Shown here piece after piece: positions 35,138-44,716 of a DNA stretch of 64,000 nt (its first letter is position 1; each line of letters begins with the position of its first letter). The notes under the pieces were generated by a model. The model searched no databases. It was not told where the DNA came from and was given only the letters and a program-made list of their open reading frames with translations. The position numbers and the translations under genes were made by a program. The stretch comes from Bradyrhizobium sp. Ec3.3 (GTDB taxonomy: Bacteria; Pseudomonadota; Alphaproteobacteria; Rhizobiales; Xanthobacteraceae), in NCBI RefSeq assembly GCF_000472925.1, contig NZ_AXAS01000016.1:124001-188000 (forward strand), in the 5' to 3' direction.

Positions 35138-35869
35138 TCAGAGCATGAAGCCGCCGTCGACGACGAGATCGACGCCGGTGGTGAATGCGCTTTCGTCACT
35201 GCCAAGATAGACCGCCATGGCCGCGATTTCCTCTGCGGTGCCGAGCCGGCCCATCTTCTGGCGGGCGATGAACATCTCTTTGCCCTGTGGGCCAACGGCG
35301 GCGGCGCGGTCGAGCATCGAGGGCGTCTCGACGGTGCCGGGGCAGATACTGTTGCAGCGGATGCCTTGCGTGATGAAGTCGAGCGCAACCGCGCGCGTGA
35401 GCAACGACACCGCCGCCTTGGACGCGCTGTAGACGTAACGGTTGGCCGGCGGCCTCAGCGCTGCGCACGACGAGATGTTGACGATGCTGCCGCCACCACC
35501 CGCTATCATCGCCGGCAGAAACGCCTTGACGGTCCGGTGCATGGATTTGACGTTGAGGTCGAACGAGAAGTCCCAGTCTTCTTCCGAACAGTCCAAAATG
35601 GTGCCGTTGTGCACGAAACCCGCCGCATTGAGCAGGATGTCGATCTTGCCGGTGCGCTTGGCGAAGGCGTTGACGTCGGCGGTATTGCGAACGTCGAGCC
35701 TTGCCGTCTCGGCGACGCCGTCCTTGCCCAGAGTGGCGATGCCACCTTCATTGATGTCGGTGGCGATGACGGTTGCGCCTTCACGCGCGAATGCGATTGC
35801 GCATGCGCGCCCGATGCCGGCCGCCGCGGCGGTGACAACGGCGCGCTTTCCCTTGAGGCGGTCTGCCAT
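35138..35869 (-). CDS. Short-chain dehydrogenase (keto-deoxy-sugar-acid type)
   Basis: A 243-residue SDR with TAAAAGIGRACAIAFAREGA, Asp in ATDINEG (NAD type), NAAGFVHNGTILD, catalytic Ser in NISSCAA, YSASKAAV for Tyr/Lys, and the tail DQ-free VDLVVDGGFML. Sequence style resembles BDH2/2-keto-3-deoxy-L-fuconate dehydrogenase proteins (ICPGTVETPSMLDRAA). With the dehydratase gene upstream, oxidation of a 2-keto-3-deoxy acid is a reasonable proposal. The 132 bases between it and the dehydratase gene hold a palindromic repeat. Confidence 0.88.
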   Translation of the reverse strand: MADRLKGKRAVVTAAAAGIGRACAIAFAREGATVIATDINEGGIATLGKDGVAETARLDVRNTADVNAFAKRTGKIDILLNAAGFVHNGTILDCSEEDWDFSFDLNVKSMHRTVKAFLPAMIAGGGGSIVNISSCAALRPPANRYVYSASKAAVSLLTRAVALDFITQGIRCNSICPGTVETPSMLDRAAAVGPQGKEMFIARQKMGRLGTAEEIAAMAVYLGSDESAFTTGVDLVVDGGFML

Positions 35870-35906
35870 TTTCTTGTTCTCCTCACCTTGAAACTGTCTA
35901 TTTCAT

Positions 35907-35992
35907 CGTCATTGCGGGCGAAGCGAAGCAATCCAGAATCTCACCTCGGAGACAGTCTGGACTGCTTCGTCGCTTCGCTCCTCGCAATGACG
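35907..35992. repeat. Dispersed palindromic repeat, family D
   Basis: An 86-base near-palindrome with ends CGTCATTGCG and CGCAATGACG and inner GAAGCGAAGCA / TGCTTCGTCGCTTC. This unit is frequent between genes of Bradyrhizobium and relatives. It separates the dehydratase and SDR genes on the same strand and would form a long hairpin in their mRNA. Confidence 0.8.
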
Positions 35993-36001
35993 ACGTGGCT
36001 G

Positions 36002-37831
36002 CTAGTGGTTGTCCCGCGCCACGCCAAACGTGCCGGCGACGTTCTGGTAGCGCGTGGCGAGCTCCATGCAGGCGCCGGTCGACTGCTGGCCGACGGTGTT
36101 GCGATAGATCTCCTGCCAGGGCGTCTGGTTCGGCGGATGCTTGAAGCCGCCACTGGCCTTCAGCTCGACGTGGCGCTTCTTCACCTCATCATCCGAAATC
36201 AGGATATTGGCGCTGCCCTTGTTGAGGTCGATACGCACCTTGTCGCCGGTTCTCAGGATCGCAAGCCCGCCGTCGGCGGCCGCTTCCGGCGAGGCGTTGA
36301 GGATCGAGGGCGAGCCCGAGGTGCCGGACTGCCGGCCGTCGCCGATGCAGGGGAGGGCGAGGATGCCGCGTTTGATCAGCGCCGCCGGCGGTTGCATGTT
36401 CACGACCTCCGCGCCGCCGGGATAGCCGATCGGTCCGGCGCCGCGGATGAACAGCACGCAACGCTCGTCGATGTCGAGCGAGGGATCGTCGATCCGCTCG
36501 TGATAGTCCTCCGGCCCCTCGAACACGATCGCACGTCCCTCGAACGCGTTCAGGTCTTTCGGATTGCTGAGGTAGCGGTCGCGAAACTCCTTGGAGATCA
36601 CGCTGGTCTTCATGATCGCGGAATCGAAGAGGTTGCCGCGCAGAACCAGGAAGCCGGCGTCCTGCACCATCGGCTTGTCGTAAGCCCAGATCACGTCCTG
36701 GTCGGGCTTGGGCGCATTTGCGCAGTTCTCGCCGATGCCGCGGCCGTTGACGGTGAGTGCGTCCTCGTGGATGCGCTTGTGCTTCATCAGCTCGCGCACC
36801 ACGGTGGGCACGCCGCCGGAGCGGTGAAACTCCTCGCCGAGATAGAAGCCGGCCGGCTGCAGGTTGACCAGCAGCGGCACGTCGTGGCCGTGCTTCTGCC
36901 AGTCGTCGATCGTGAGCTCGACGCCGATGTGGCGCGCGAGCGCGTTGATGTGGATCGGTGCATTGGTCGAGCCGCCGATCGCCGAATTCACCACGATGCA
37001 GTTCTCGAACGCCTTGCGGGTCAGGAAGTCCGAGGGTTTCAGATCCTCGCAGACCATCTCGACGATGCGCTTGCCCGTCTCGTAGGCGATCTGGCCGCGC
37101 TCGCGATAGGGCGCGGGAATCGCCGCGCAGCCCGGCAGCGAGAAACCGAGGGCTTCCGCGAGCGAATTCATGGTCGAGGCCGTGCCCATGGTGTTGCAAT
37201 GGCCGACCGACGGTGCGGACGAGGCCACGATCTCCATGAACTCCTCGTAGTCGATCTCGCCGGCGGCGAGCCGCTCGCGGGACTTCCAGACGATGGTGCC
37301 GGAGCCGGTGCGCTCGCCGTCATGCCAGCCGTTCAGCATCGGGCCGCCCGACAGCACGATCGCCGGCAGGTTGACGGTCGCCGCCGCCATCATGCAGGCC
37401 GGCGTCGTCTTGTCGCAGCCGGTGGTCAGAACCACGCCGTCCAGGGGATAGCCGAACAGCACCTCGACGAGACCGAGATAGGCGAGGTTGCGGTCGAGCG
37501 CCGCGGTCGGCCGCTTGCCGGTTTCCTGGATCGGATGGGTCGGAAACTCCAGCGCGATGCCGCCAGCCATGCGGATGCCCTCGCGGACGCGGTGCGCGAG
37601 CTCGATGTGGTGGCGGTTGCAGGGGGAGAGGTCGTTGCCGGTCTGGGCGATGCCGATGATCGGCTTGCCGGACTGGAGTTCCTCGCGGGTGAGACCGAAA
37701 TTCAGGTAGCGCTCCATGTAGAGCGCGGTCATGCCGGGGTTATGCGGGTTGTCGAACCATTCCTGGGAGCGAAGGCGCCGGCGGCTGCCATCGGTTGTGG
37801 GCGCGTGCCCGTTGGTTGGTTTCTTTGTCAT
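36002..37831 (-). CDS. IlvD/Edd-family sugar-acid dehydratase
   Basis: A 609-residue iron-sulphur dehydratase: GIAQTGNDLSPCNRHH, TTGCDKTTPACMMAAATVNL and SVGHCNTMGTASTMNSLAEA supply the three cluster cysteines (about residues 71, 139 and 211 region), and GDGRQSGTSGSPSILNASPE is the conserved C-terminal region. Length and motifs fit aldonate dehydratases (arabonate, xylonate, gluconate type) rather than IlvD proper. It converts a sugar acid to a 2-keto-3-deoxy acid, which the kinase at 44717 and the aldolase at 45708 could process. Divergent-side control by the LacI gene: a putative operator lies 139 bases upstream. Substrate not assigned. Confidence 0.9.
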   Translation of the reverse strand: MTKKPTNGHAPTTDGSRRRLRSQEWFDNPHNPGMTALYMERYLNFGLTREELQSGKPIIGIAQTGNDLSPCNRHHIELAHRVREGIRMAGGIALEFPTHPIQETGKRPTAALDRNLAYLGLVEVLFGYPLDGVVLTTGCDKTTPACMMAAATVNLPAIVLSGGPMLNGWHDGERTGSGTIVWKSRERLAAGEIDYEEFMEIVASSAPSVGHCNTMGTASTMNSLAEALGFSLPGCAAIPAPYRERGQIAYETGKRIVEMVCEDLKPSDFLTRKAFENCIVVNSAIGGSTNAPIHINALARHIGVELTIDDWQKHGHDVPLLVNLQPAGFYLGEEFHRSGGVPTVVRELMKHKRIHEDALTVNGRGIGENCANAPKPDQDVIWAYDKPMVQDAGFLVLRGNLFDSAIMKTSVISKEFRDRYLSNPKDLNAFEGRAIVFEGPEDYHERIDDPSLDIDERCVLFIRGAGPIGYPGGAEVVNMQPPAALIKRGILALPCIGDGRQSGTSGSPSILNASPEAAADGGLAILRTGDKVRIDLNKGSANILISDDEVKKRHVELKASGGFKHPPNQTPWQEIYRNTVGQQSTGACMELATRYQNVAGTFGVARDNH

Positions 37832-37969
37832 TGGTATCTCCTAGAATGGGAACGCACAGGCGTTGGTCTGCGTGTCGGCTTGTGCGATGCCCAACAGCGC
37901 AAGCCTGCATTCCGCAGCTCGCCTGATGGCGGTCGTTTCCTCACAAGTGCGATACTAGTCATGGGTCCT

Positions 37970-37983
37970 TGGTAACGCTATCA
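37970..37983. promoter_or_regulatory. LacI-type operator upstream of the dehydratase operon
   Basis: TGGTAACGCTATCA is an imperfect palindrome with CG at its centre, the LacI/GalR pattern. It matches 12 of 14 bases of the reverse complement of the site at 39100-39113. It overlaps the TGA stop codon of the LacI gene and lies 139 bases before the dehydratase start, so the repressor gene's own end carries the control site of the neighbouring operon. Confidence 0.7.
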
Positions 37984-39057
37984 TTTTGTTCGCCCTGCCG
38001 CCATGCCGGAAAGCGCCGGCTGGCTGTCGGCGCGCTGCGCCAGCGAGCTTTGCCGCTCGATCACCTTGAAGCCGAGATCGAGCACCGGCTGTTCCGGGCG
38101 GCGGCCTTCGATCGCCTCGATCAGCATCGTGGCCGCGGCCCGGCCCATCTCGTAGCGGTTGGTGCGCACGCTGGTGAGCGTAGGGACCGCGCTCGCCATG
38201 AATTCGAGGTCGTTGAAGCCGACGATGGCGATCTGATCGGGGACAATGATGTCCCGGCGCCGGCATTCGAAGAGTACGCCGAGGGCAAGGTCGTCGTTGG
38301 CGCAAAACACCGCGTCGATATTCGGCTCCCGCCCGAGCAGGTCGGCAAACAGCGTTCCCCCCAGCGTCACCGAGGTCGGTGTGGCCGTCGTGACCAGGAG
38401 GTGCTGGTCGAACAGGCCGGCGTCCTTCATCGCCGAGACATAGCCATCCAGCCGCCGCTGCACCCGCGGGTCCATCCGCGCCCCGACGAAGCCGATCCGG
38501 CGACAGCCCTGCGCGAACAGGTGCGCGATCGCCGCGCGCGCCGCCTCATAGTGCGAAAAGCCGATCATCATGTCGACCGGGGCGGGCCCAAGCTCCATGA
38601 TCTGCACGATCGGGCAATCGGCCGCCTCCAGCATCGCGCGCGATTCGGCCGTCTGGTCGATGCCGGTGACGATCAGCCCTGCCGGCTTCTGCGCCAGGAA
38701 CAGGCGGAGAAGTCTTTCCTCCTGGAGGATGCTGTAGCGCGTGTTGGAGAGCTGGATCGAGTAGCGGCCGCCTTCGGAGGCATCATAGATGCCGCGCAGC
38801 ACGTCGGAGAACACGTTGTTGGTGAGGGAAGGGATCAGGACGGCGATCACTTCCGTGCGCTGCGAGGCCAATGCACGTGCCGCGAGATTCGGCACGTAGC
38901 CGAGCTCGCGTGCGGCGCTCTCGACTCGCGCCCGCTTGGCGACCGACAGCGCCTCGGGATTCCTGAAAAAGCGGGACGCGGTGATAGGGCTCACTCCGGC
39001 GAGCTCGGCGACCTCCGCAAGTCGGATCTTGCCCGATTTGGTGCGTTTTCGTCCCAT
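37981..39057 (-). CDS. LacI-family transcriptional regulator of the sugar-acid locus
   Basis: About 358 residues from the ATG at 39057. N-terminal helix-turn-helix IRLAEVAELAGVSPITASRF with hinge helix YVPNLAARALASQR, then a periplasmic-binding-protein-like effector domain (VIAVLIPSLTNNVFSDVLRG, IDAVFCANDDLALGVLFECR, IAIVGFNDLEFMASAVPTLT). It is nearest in style to GntR-type gluconate regulators. An earlier TTG start (39087) is possible but would add residues before the HTH. Operator-like sites lie on both sides (37970 and 39100), so it probably controls the dehydratase operon, the ABC operon and itself. Confidence 0.9.
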   Translation of the reverse strand: MGRKRTKSGKIRLAEVAELAGVSPITASRFFRNPEALSVAKRARVESAARELGYVPNLAARALASQRTEVIAVLIPSLTNNVFSDVLRGIYDASEGGRYSIQLSNTRYSILQEERLLRLFLAQKPAGLIVTGIDQTAESRAMLEAADCPIVQIMELGPAPVDMMIGFSHYEAARAAIAHLFAQGCRRIGFVGARMDPRVQRRLDGYVSAMKDAGLFDQHLLVTTATPTSVTLGGTLFADLLGREPNIDAVFCANDDLALGVLFECRRRDIIVPDQIAIVGFNDLEFMASAVPTLTSVRTNRYEMGRAAATMLIEAIEGRRPEQPVLDLGFKVIERQSSLAQRADSQPALSGMAAGRTK

Positions 39058-39099
39058 TTGTTGCTCATAGCACAGCCCTCCCTGCAAACAAAGGAACGT

Positions 39100-39113
39100 T
39101 GACAGCGCTACCA
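39100..39113. promoter_or_regulatory. LacI-type operator between regulator and ABC operon
   Basis: TGACAGCGCTACCA has the central AGCGCT palindrome of LacI/GalR operators. It lies 43 bases upstream of the LacI start and 149 bases upstream of the ABC operon start. See the matching site at 37970-37983. Confidence 0.7.
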
Positions 39114-39261
39114 GCTAAGACTAACCAAAGACAAATTGCCAAAACCGCGCAAACTGCGGACAATGCTGCCTGTACGATGGGGCCTCGTTGGGTGGAGCCT
39201 CAGAAGAAAAGGCGGTAGCGGTGCTCGATGGGCGCTGCGGACCAGTGAGGAGGGAGCTTAG

Positions 39262-40329
<1,068 letters not shown>

Positions 40330-40373
40330 GGCAGGCTTCAACAAACTAAAAAAAGTTTCATTGGGAGGACGAC

Positions 40374-41693
40374 ATGCAAGACTTTACCCGCCGGGCATTG
40401 CTTCAAGGCGGAACGGCGCTGGCTGCAACCGGCGCATTGACTGGGCCTGCACTGTTCGAATTCGCGAAAGCCTGGGCGGCGGACTCGCCGTGGAAGGCCG
40501 AGCCGGGTGCCAAGCTGACCGTGATGCGCTGGAAGCGCTTCGTGCCGGCGGAAGACGATGCATTCAACGCGATCGTCGCGGCGTTCAAGGCGGCGACGGG
40601 CACCGAAATGAACGTGTTCAGCGAATCCTTCGAAGACGTGCAGCCGAAGGCGTCCGTTGCCGCCAACACCGGCTCCGGTCTTGACATCGCCTGGGGCCTC
40701 CACACGCTGCCGCAGCTCTTTCCCACCAAAGTGCTGAAGATGAACGACGTCGCCGACTACCTCGGCAAGAAATACGGCGGCTGGACGGATGCGGCGGCCA
40801 AGACCTGCAAGCTTGGCGACGACTGGCTGGGCATTCCGGTTACGACCAATGGCGGCTATATGACGTACCGTAAGTCGGCGACCGACAAGGCGGGCTTCAA
40901 GGAGTTTCCGAAGGACTTCCCAAGTTTCCTTGAAATGTGCAAAGCGCTCAAGGCGAACAACACGCCGGCCGGCTTTGCGCTCGGACACGCCAGCGGTGAC
41001 GCCAATGCCTGGCTGCACTGGATCCTCTGGGGGCATGGAGCCTACACGGTCGACCAGAGCGACAAGATCATCATCAATTCGCCGGAGACAATGAAGGCGC
41101 TGGAGTACTGCAAGGCGCTCTATGAAACCTTCATTCCCGGGACCCCGTCCTGGAACGACTCCTCCAACAACAAGGCGTACCTGGCCGGCGAGCTCTATTG
41201 CACCCTCAACGGCATTTCGATCTACGTCGCCGCCAAGACCGATCCGTCCAAGAAGGACATCGCCGAAGACACCTATCACGCGCTGCACCCGATCGGTCCC
41301 GTCGGGAAGCCGTCTGAGTTGCAGCTTGTATTTCCGATTCTCGCCTTCAACTTCACAAAATATCCGAATGCGGCAAAGGCGTTCATCGCGTTCATGATGG
41401 AGAAGGAGCAGTACGAGAAGTGGATGGACGGTGCGCAGGGGTATCTGACGCAGACCCTGAACGCCTATGAGTCTGCGCCTGTGTGGACGGCGGATCCCAA
41501 GAATGCGGTGTTCGCCCAGGCATCCAAGCGCACGCTGCCGGCGTCCGGCATCGGTACGGTGGGCGAGAAGGCCGCAACCGCAATCGCCGACTTCATCGTC
41601 GTTGACATGTTTGCCAACTATTGCACCGGCACGAAGGACGCAAAGGGCGCGGTTGCGGAAGCAGAACGGCAATTGAAGCGCATCTATCGCTGA
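40374..41693 (+). CDS. Sugar ABC transporter substrate-binding protein, Tat-exported
   Basis: A 439-residue binding protein with a twin-arginine signal: DFTRRALLQGGTALAATGAL, cleaved about residue 36 (AWAAD). The mature part is a type I carbohydrate-binding protein of the UgpB/MalE class (KLTVMRWKRFVPAEDDAFNA, SGLDIAWGLHTLPQLFP, EFPKDFPSFLEMCKALKANN). Tat export implies folding before transport, possibly with a cofactor or metal. The mRNA 3' end has a strong hairpin at 41704-41727. The ligand is unknown; a sugar or sugar acid is expected from the linked catabolic genes. Confidence 0.92.
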   Translation: MQDFTRRALLQGGTALAATGALTGPALFEFAKAWAADSPWKAEPGAKLTVMRWKRFVPAEDDAFNAIVAAFKAATGTEMNVFSESFEDVQPKASVAANTGSGLDIAWGLHTLPQLFPTKVLKMNDVADYLGKKYGGWTDAAAKTCKLGDDWLGIPVTTNGGYMTYRKSATDKAGFKEFPKDFPSFLEMCKALKANNTPAGFALGHASGDANAWLHWILWGHGAYTVDQSDKIIINSPETMKALEYCKALYETFIPGTPSWNDSSNNKAYLAGELYCTLNGISIYVAAKTDPSKKDIAEDTYHALHPIGPVGKPSELQLVFPILAFNFTKYPNAAKAFIAFMMEKEQYEKWMDGAQGYLTQTLNAYESAPVWTADPKNAVFAQASKRTLPASGIGTVGEKAATAIADFIVVDMFANYCTGTKDAKGAVAEAERQLKRIYR

Positions 41694-41703
41694 TGATCTC
41701 GAC

Positions 41704-41727
41704 GCGGGCGGCTATCTGGCCGCCCGC
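41704..41727 (+). terminator. Intercistronic hairpin after the binding-protein gene
   Basis: GCGGGCGGC (41704-41712) and GCCGCCCGC (41719-41727) form a perfect 9-bp stem with loop TATCTG. No U tract follows, so it is more likely an mRNA-stabilising or attenuating element that keeps binding protein in excess. Confidence 0.7.
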
Positions 41728-41757
41728 TCATTCGCACACTGATCAAGGATATCGGGC

Positions 41758-42714
41758 ATGGCTGATGTCGTAGTTGCTTCCCAAGCCAAGCCTCAGTTTC
41801 GAGAGGCCAGCGCCTGGGACCAGCTTAAGTACAACCGCAACTGGCTCGGCTTCTGGTTCATGCTGCCGGCCATGGCCTTCCTGATCTTCTTCCTGGCCTA
41901 TCCGCTGGGGCTCGGCATCTGGCTGTCCTTCACCGACACCCGCATCGGCCGGGTCGGCCAGTTCATCGGCATCGAGAATTATCAATGGCTGTGGGACGAC
42001 GCCATCTTCTGGCTGTCGGTGTTCAACACGCTGCTCTACACCATCGTCGCCAGCGCCCTCAAATTCGCGATCGGGCTCTATCTCGCGCTGCTCTTGAACG
42101 AGAACATGCCGTTCAAGGCGATGCTGCGCGCGATGGTCCTGATCCCCTTCATCGTGCCGACGGTGCTCTCGGCGCTGGCGTTCTGGTGGATCTTCGATTC
42201 CCAGTTCTCGATCATCTCGTGGTCGCTGAAGCATCTCGGCCTGATCAGCCAGAACATCAATTTCCTCGGCGATACGACTTGGGCACGCATTTGCGTGATC
42301 TTCGCCAATATCTGGCGCGGCGTGCCGTTCGTGGCGATCACGCTGCTCGCCGGCCTGCAGACGGTGTCGCCCTCGCTCTATGAAGCTGCAACGCTGGATG
42401 GCGCCACGCGCTGGCAGAATTTCCGGTACATCACCTATCCGCTGCTGACGCCGATCATCGCGGTCGTGATGACCTTCTCGGTGCTGTTCACCTTCACCGA
42501 CTTCCAGCTGATCTGGGCGATGACCCGCGGCGGCCCGGTCAATGCCACTCATCTGATGGCGACGCTGTCCTATCAGCGCGCGATCATCGCCGGGCAGCTC
42601 GGCGAAGGCGCGGCGATATCGAGTGCAATGATTCCGTTCCTGCTCGCAGCGATCATGGTCTCATGGTTCGGGCTGCAGCGTCGCAAGTGGCAGCAGGGAG
42701 AGAGCAATGACTGA
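41758..42714 (+). CDS. Sugar ABC transporter permease 1 (CUT1 MalF/UgpA type)
   Basis: A 318-residue membrane protein with six helices; WLGFWFMLPAMAFLIFFLAY opens the membrane part and the EAA coupling loop reads YEAATLDGATRWQNFRYITY-PLLTP. It has an N-terminal tail of about 35 residues before the first helix. The end overlaps the next permease gene by 8 bases. Confidence 0.93.
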   Translation: MADVVVASQAKPQFREASAWDQLKYNRNWLGFWFMLPAMAFLIFFLAYPLGLGIWLSFTDTRIGRVGQFIGIENYQWLWDDAIFWLSVFNTLLYTIVASALKFAIGLYLALLLNENMPFKAMLRAMVLIPFIVPTVLSALAFWWIFDSQFSIISWSLKHLGLISQNINFLGDTTWARICVIFANIWRGVPFVAITLLAGLQTVSPSLYEAATLDGATRWQNFRYITYPLLTPIIAVVMTFSVLFTFTDFQLIWAMTRGGPVNATHLMATLSYQRAIIAGQLGEGAAISSAMIPFLLAAIMVSWFGLQRRKWQQGESND

Positions 42715-43633
42715 CCTGCCCACCAGATCCATCGATCTCAAAAATGTGCTGTCGGGCTCGGCGCCAACGGCCGATCACAGCGAGGGCATGAGCTATCTGC
42801 AGTCGGTGCCACGGCGGATCGTGACGCTGTATCTGCCGCTCACGATCATCGTCGTGGTCTTGCTGTTTCCGTTCTACTGGATGGCGCTGACCTCGGTGAA
42901 ACCGGACGAGCAGTTGCTCGATCTCGACAGGTACAATCCGTTCTGGACCTGGAATCCGACCTTCAAGCATTTCCACAAGCTTCTGTTCGAGAGCTACTAT
43001 CCGCACTGGCTCTGGAACACGATGTATGTGGCGATCTGCGCCACGGTGCTCTCGATCATTGCATCGGTGCTGGCGGCCTATGCCATCGTGCGCTTGCGCT
43101 ACAAGGGGGCCAATCTCGTCGGCGGCCTGATTTTCCTCGCTTACCTCGTGCCGCCGTCGATCCTGTTCATCCCGCTCGCCACCGTCGTGTTCCAGTACGG
43201 CCTGTTCGACTCGCCGATGGCGCTGATCCTGACCTATCCGACCATCCTGATCCCATTCTCGACCTGGCTGTTGATGGGCTATTTCAAGACCATCCCGTTC
43301 GAGCTCGAGGAGTGCGCGCTGATCGATGGGGCGAGCCGTTGGCAGATCCTGATCAAGATCGTGCTGCCGCTGGCAATCCCCGGCCTGATCTCGGCCTTCA
43401 TCTTCTGCTTCACGCTGTGCTGGAACGAGTTCATCTACGCGCTGACCTTCCTGCAATCGACCAGCAACAAGACGGTGCCGGTCGCGATCGTCAACGAGTT
43501 CGTGGATGGCGACATCTACCGCTGGGGCTCGCTGATGGCGGGGGCGCTGGCGGGATCGCTGCCGCTGGTTATCCTTTACGCCTTCTTCGTGGAGCATTAT
43601 GTGTCGGCGATGACCGGCGCCGTGAAGGAATGA
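42707..43633 (+). CDS. Sugar ABC transporter permease 2 (CUT1 MalG/UgpE type)
   Basis: A 308-residue membrane protein: first helix YLPLTIIVVVLLFPFYWMAL, then MYVAICATVLSIIASVLAAY and the EAA loop ELEECALIDGASRWQILIKI. Forms the channel with permease 1. The N-terminal cytoplasmic tail of about 40 residues is longer than in MalG. Confidence 0.93.
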   Translation: MTDLPTRSIDLKNVLSGSAPTADHSEGMSYLQSVPRRIVTLYLPLTIIVVVLLFPFYWMALTSVKPDEQLLDLDRYNPFWTWNPTFKHFHKLLFESYYPHWLWNTMYVAICATVLSIIASVLAAYAIVRLRYKGANLVGGLIFLAYLVPPSILFIPLATVVFQYGLFDSPMALILTYPTILIPFSTWLLMGYFKTIPFELEECALIDGASRWQILIKIVLPLAIPGLISAFIFCFTLCWNEFIYALTFLQSTSNKTVPVAIVNEFVDGDIYRWGSLMAGALAGSLPLVILYAFFVEHYVSAMTGAVKE

Positions 43634-43700
43634 TTGCGGGCCCGCGTCACGAGCGTTTCCCGAACGGGCGCGCTCAAGACCAATAAAAAGGAGTAGGCTC

Positions 43701-44687
43701 TTGCACATTCTGGTTCTCGGCGCTGCCGGCATGGTCGGCCGCAAATTGTGCGAACGGCTGCTGCGCGACGGCCGGCTCGGCAAGAGCGACATCACCAAGC
43801 TGACCATGCATGACGTGGTCGAGCCGAAGAAGCCCGAGAAGGCCGGCTTTGCCGTCGAGACGGTGTCCGGCGATTTTGCCGTTCCCGGAGCCGCCGAGAA
43901 GCTGATCGCGGGGCGCCCCGACGTGATCTTCCATCTGGCCGCCATCGTCTCCGGCGAGGCCGAGCTCGATTTCGACAAGGGCTATCGCATCAATCTCGAC
44001 GGCACGCGGATGCTGCTCGACGCCATCCGCCTCACTGGCGGTGGCTACAAGCCGCGCGTGGTCTTTACCTCGTCGATTGCGGTGTTCGGCGCCCCGTTCC
44101 CTGATGCGATCGGCGACGAGTTCTTCCACACGCCGCTGCTCAGCTACGGCACCCAGAAGGCGATCGGTGAACTGCTGCTCGCCGACTATTCCCGCCGCGG
44201 CTTCCTCGACGGCATCGGCATCCGCCTGCCGACCATCTGCATCCGGCCCGGCCTGCCCAACAAAGCGGCATCCGGCTTCTTCTCCAACATTTTGCGCGAG
44301 CCGCTGGCCGGCAAGGAAGCGATCCTGCCGGTCTCCGAGGACGTCCGCCACTGGCACGCGACGCCGCGCTCCGCGGTCGGCTTCCTGCTCCATGCCGGCA
44401 CGATGGATCTCGCGGCGGTCGGCCCGCGCCGCAATCTCACCATGCCCGGCCTGTCGGCGACCGTCGGCGAGCAGATCGCGGCCTTGAAGCGGGTCGCGGG
44501 CGAGAAGGTCGCCGCGCGTATCAAGCGGGAGCCGGATCCCTTCATTGTGGGCATTGTCGGCGGCTGGCCGCGCAATTTCGATGCACGGCGCTCGCGCGAG
44601 CTCGGCTTCACCACCGCCGAGAAGAGCTTCGATGATATCATCCGCATTCACATCGAAGACGAGCTCGGCGGCAATTTCGTCGCCTGA
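43701..44687 (+). CDS. NAD-dependent epimerase/dehydratase-family dehydrogenase (DenD-like)
   Basis: A 328-residue extended SDR: HILVLGAAGMVGRKLCERLL for the cofactor, IFHLAAIVSGEAELDFDKGY, catalytic Ser in VFTSSIAVFG and Tyr-Lys in YGTQKAIGELLL, then IRLPTICIRPG. Sequence style matches D-erythronate dehydrogenase (DenD) and related four-carbon acid dehydrogenases. The start is TTG at 43701, supported by AAGGAG 7 bases upstream and by the glycine-rich motif beginning 4 residues in. In this operon it may oxidise the imported sugar acid; the substrate is inferred. Confidence 0.87.
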   Translation: MHILVLGAAGMVGRKLCERLLRDGRLGKSDITKLTMHDVVEPKKPEKAGFAVETVSGDFAVPGAAEKLIAGRPDVIFHLAAIVSGEAELDFDKGYRINLDGTRMLLDAIRLTGGGYKPRVVFTSSIAVFGAPFPDAIGDEFFHTPLLSYGTQKAIGELLLADYSRRGFLDGIGIRLPTICIRPGLPNKAASGFFSNILREPLAGKEAILPVSEDVRHWHATPRSAVGFLLHAGTMDLAAVGPRRNLTMPGLSATVGEQIAALKRVAGEKVAARIKREPDPFIVGIVGGWPRNFDARRSRELGFTTAEKSFDDIIRIHIEDELGGNFVA

Positions 44688-44716
44688 CGCAACCGGTGAA
44701 CAGTGTGGATCGAGTC

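Noticed and set aside
35366..37975. Very long open frame (869 codons) on the plus strand opposite the dehydratase and SDR genes.
   Set aside because: It is antisense to well-supported enzymes, is full of Arg/Asp/His-type shadow composition, and lacks a ribosome site. High GC content creates such frames.
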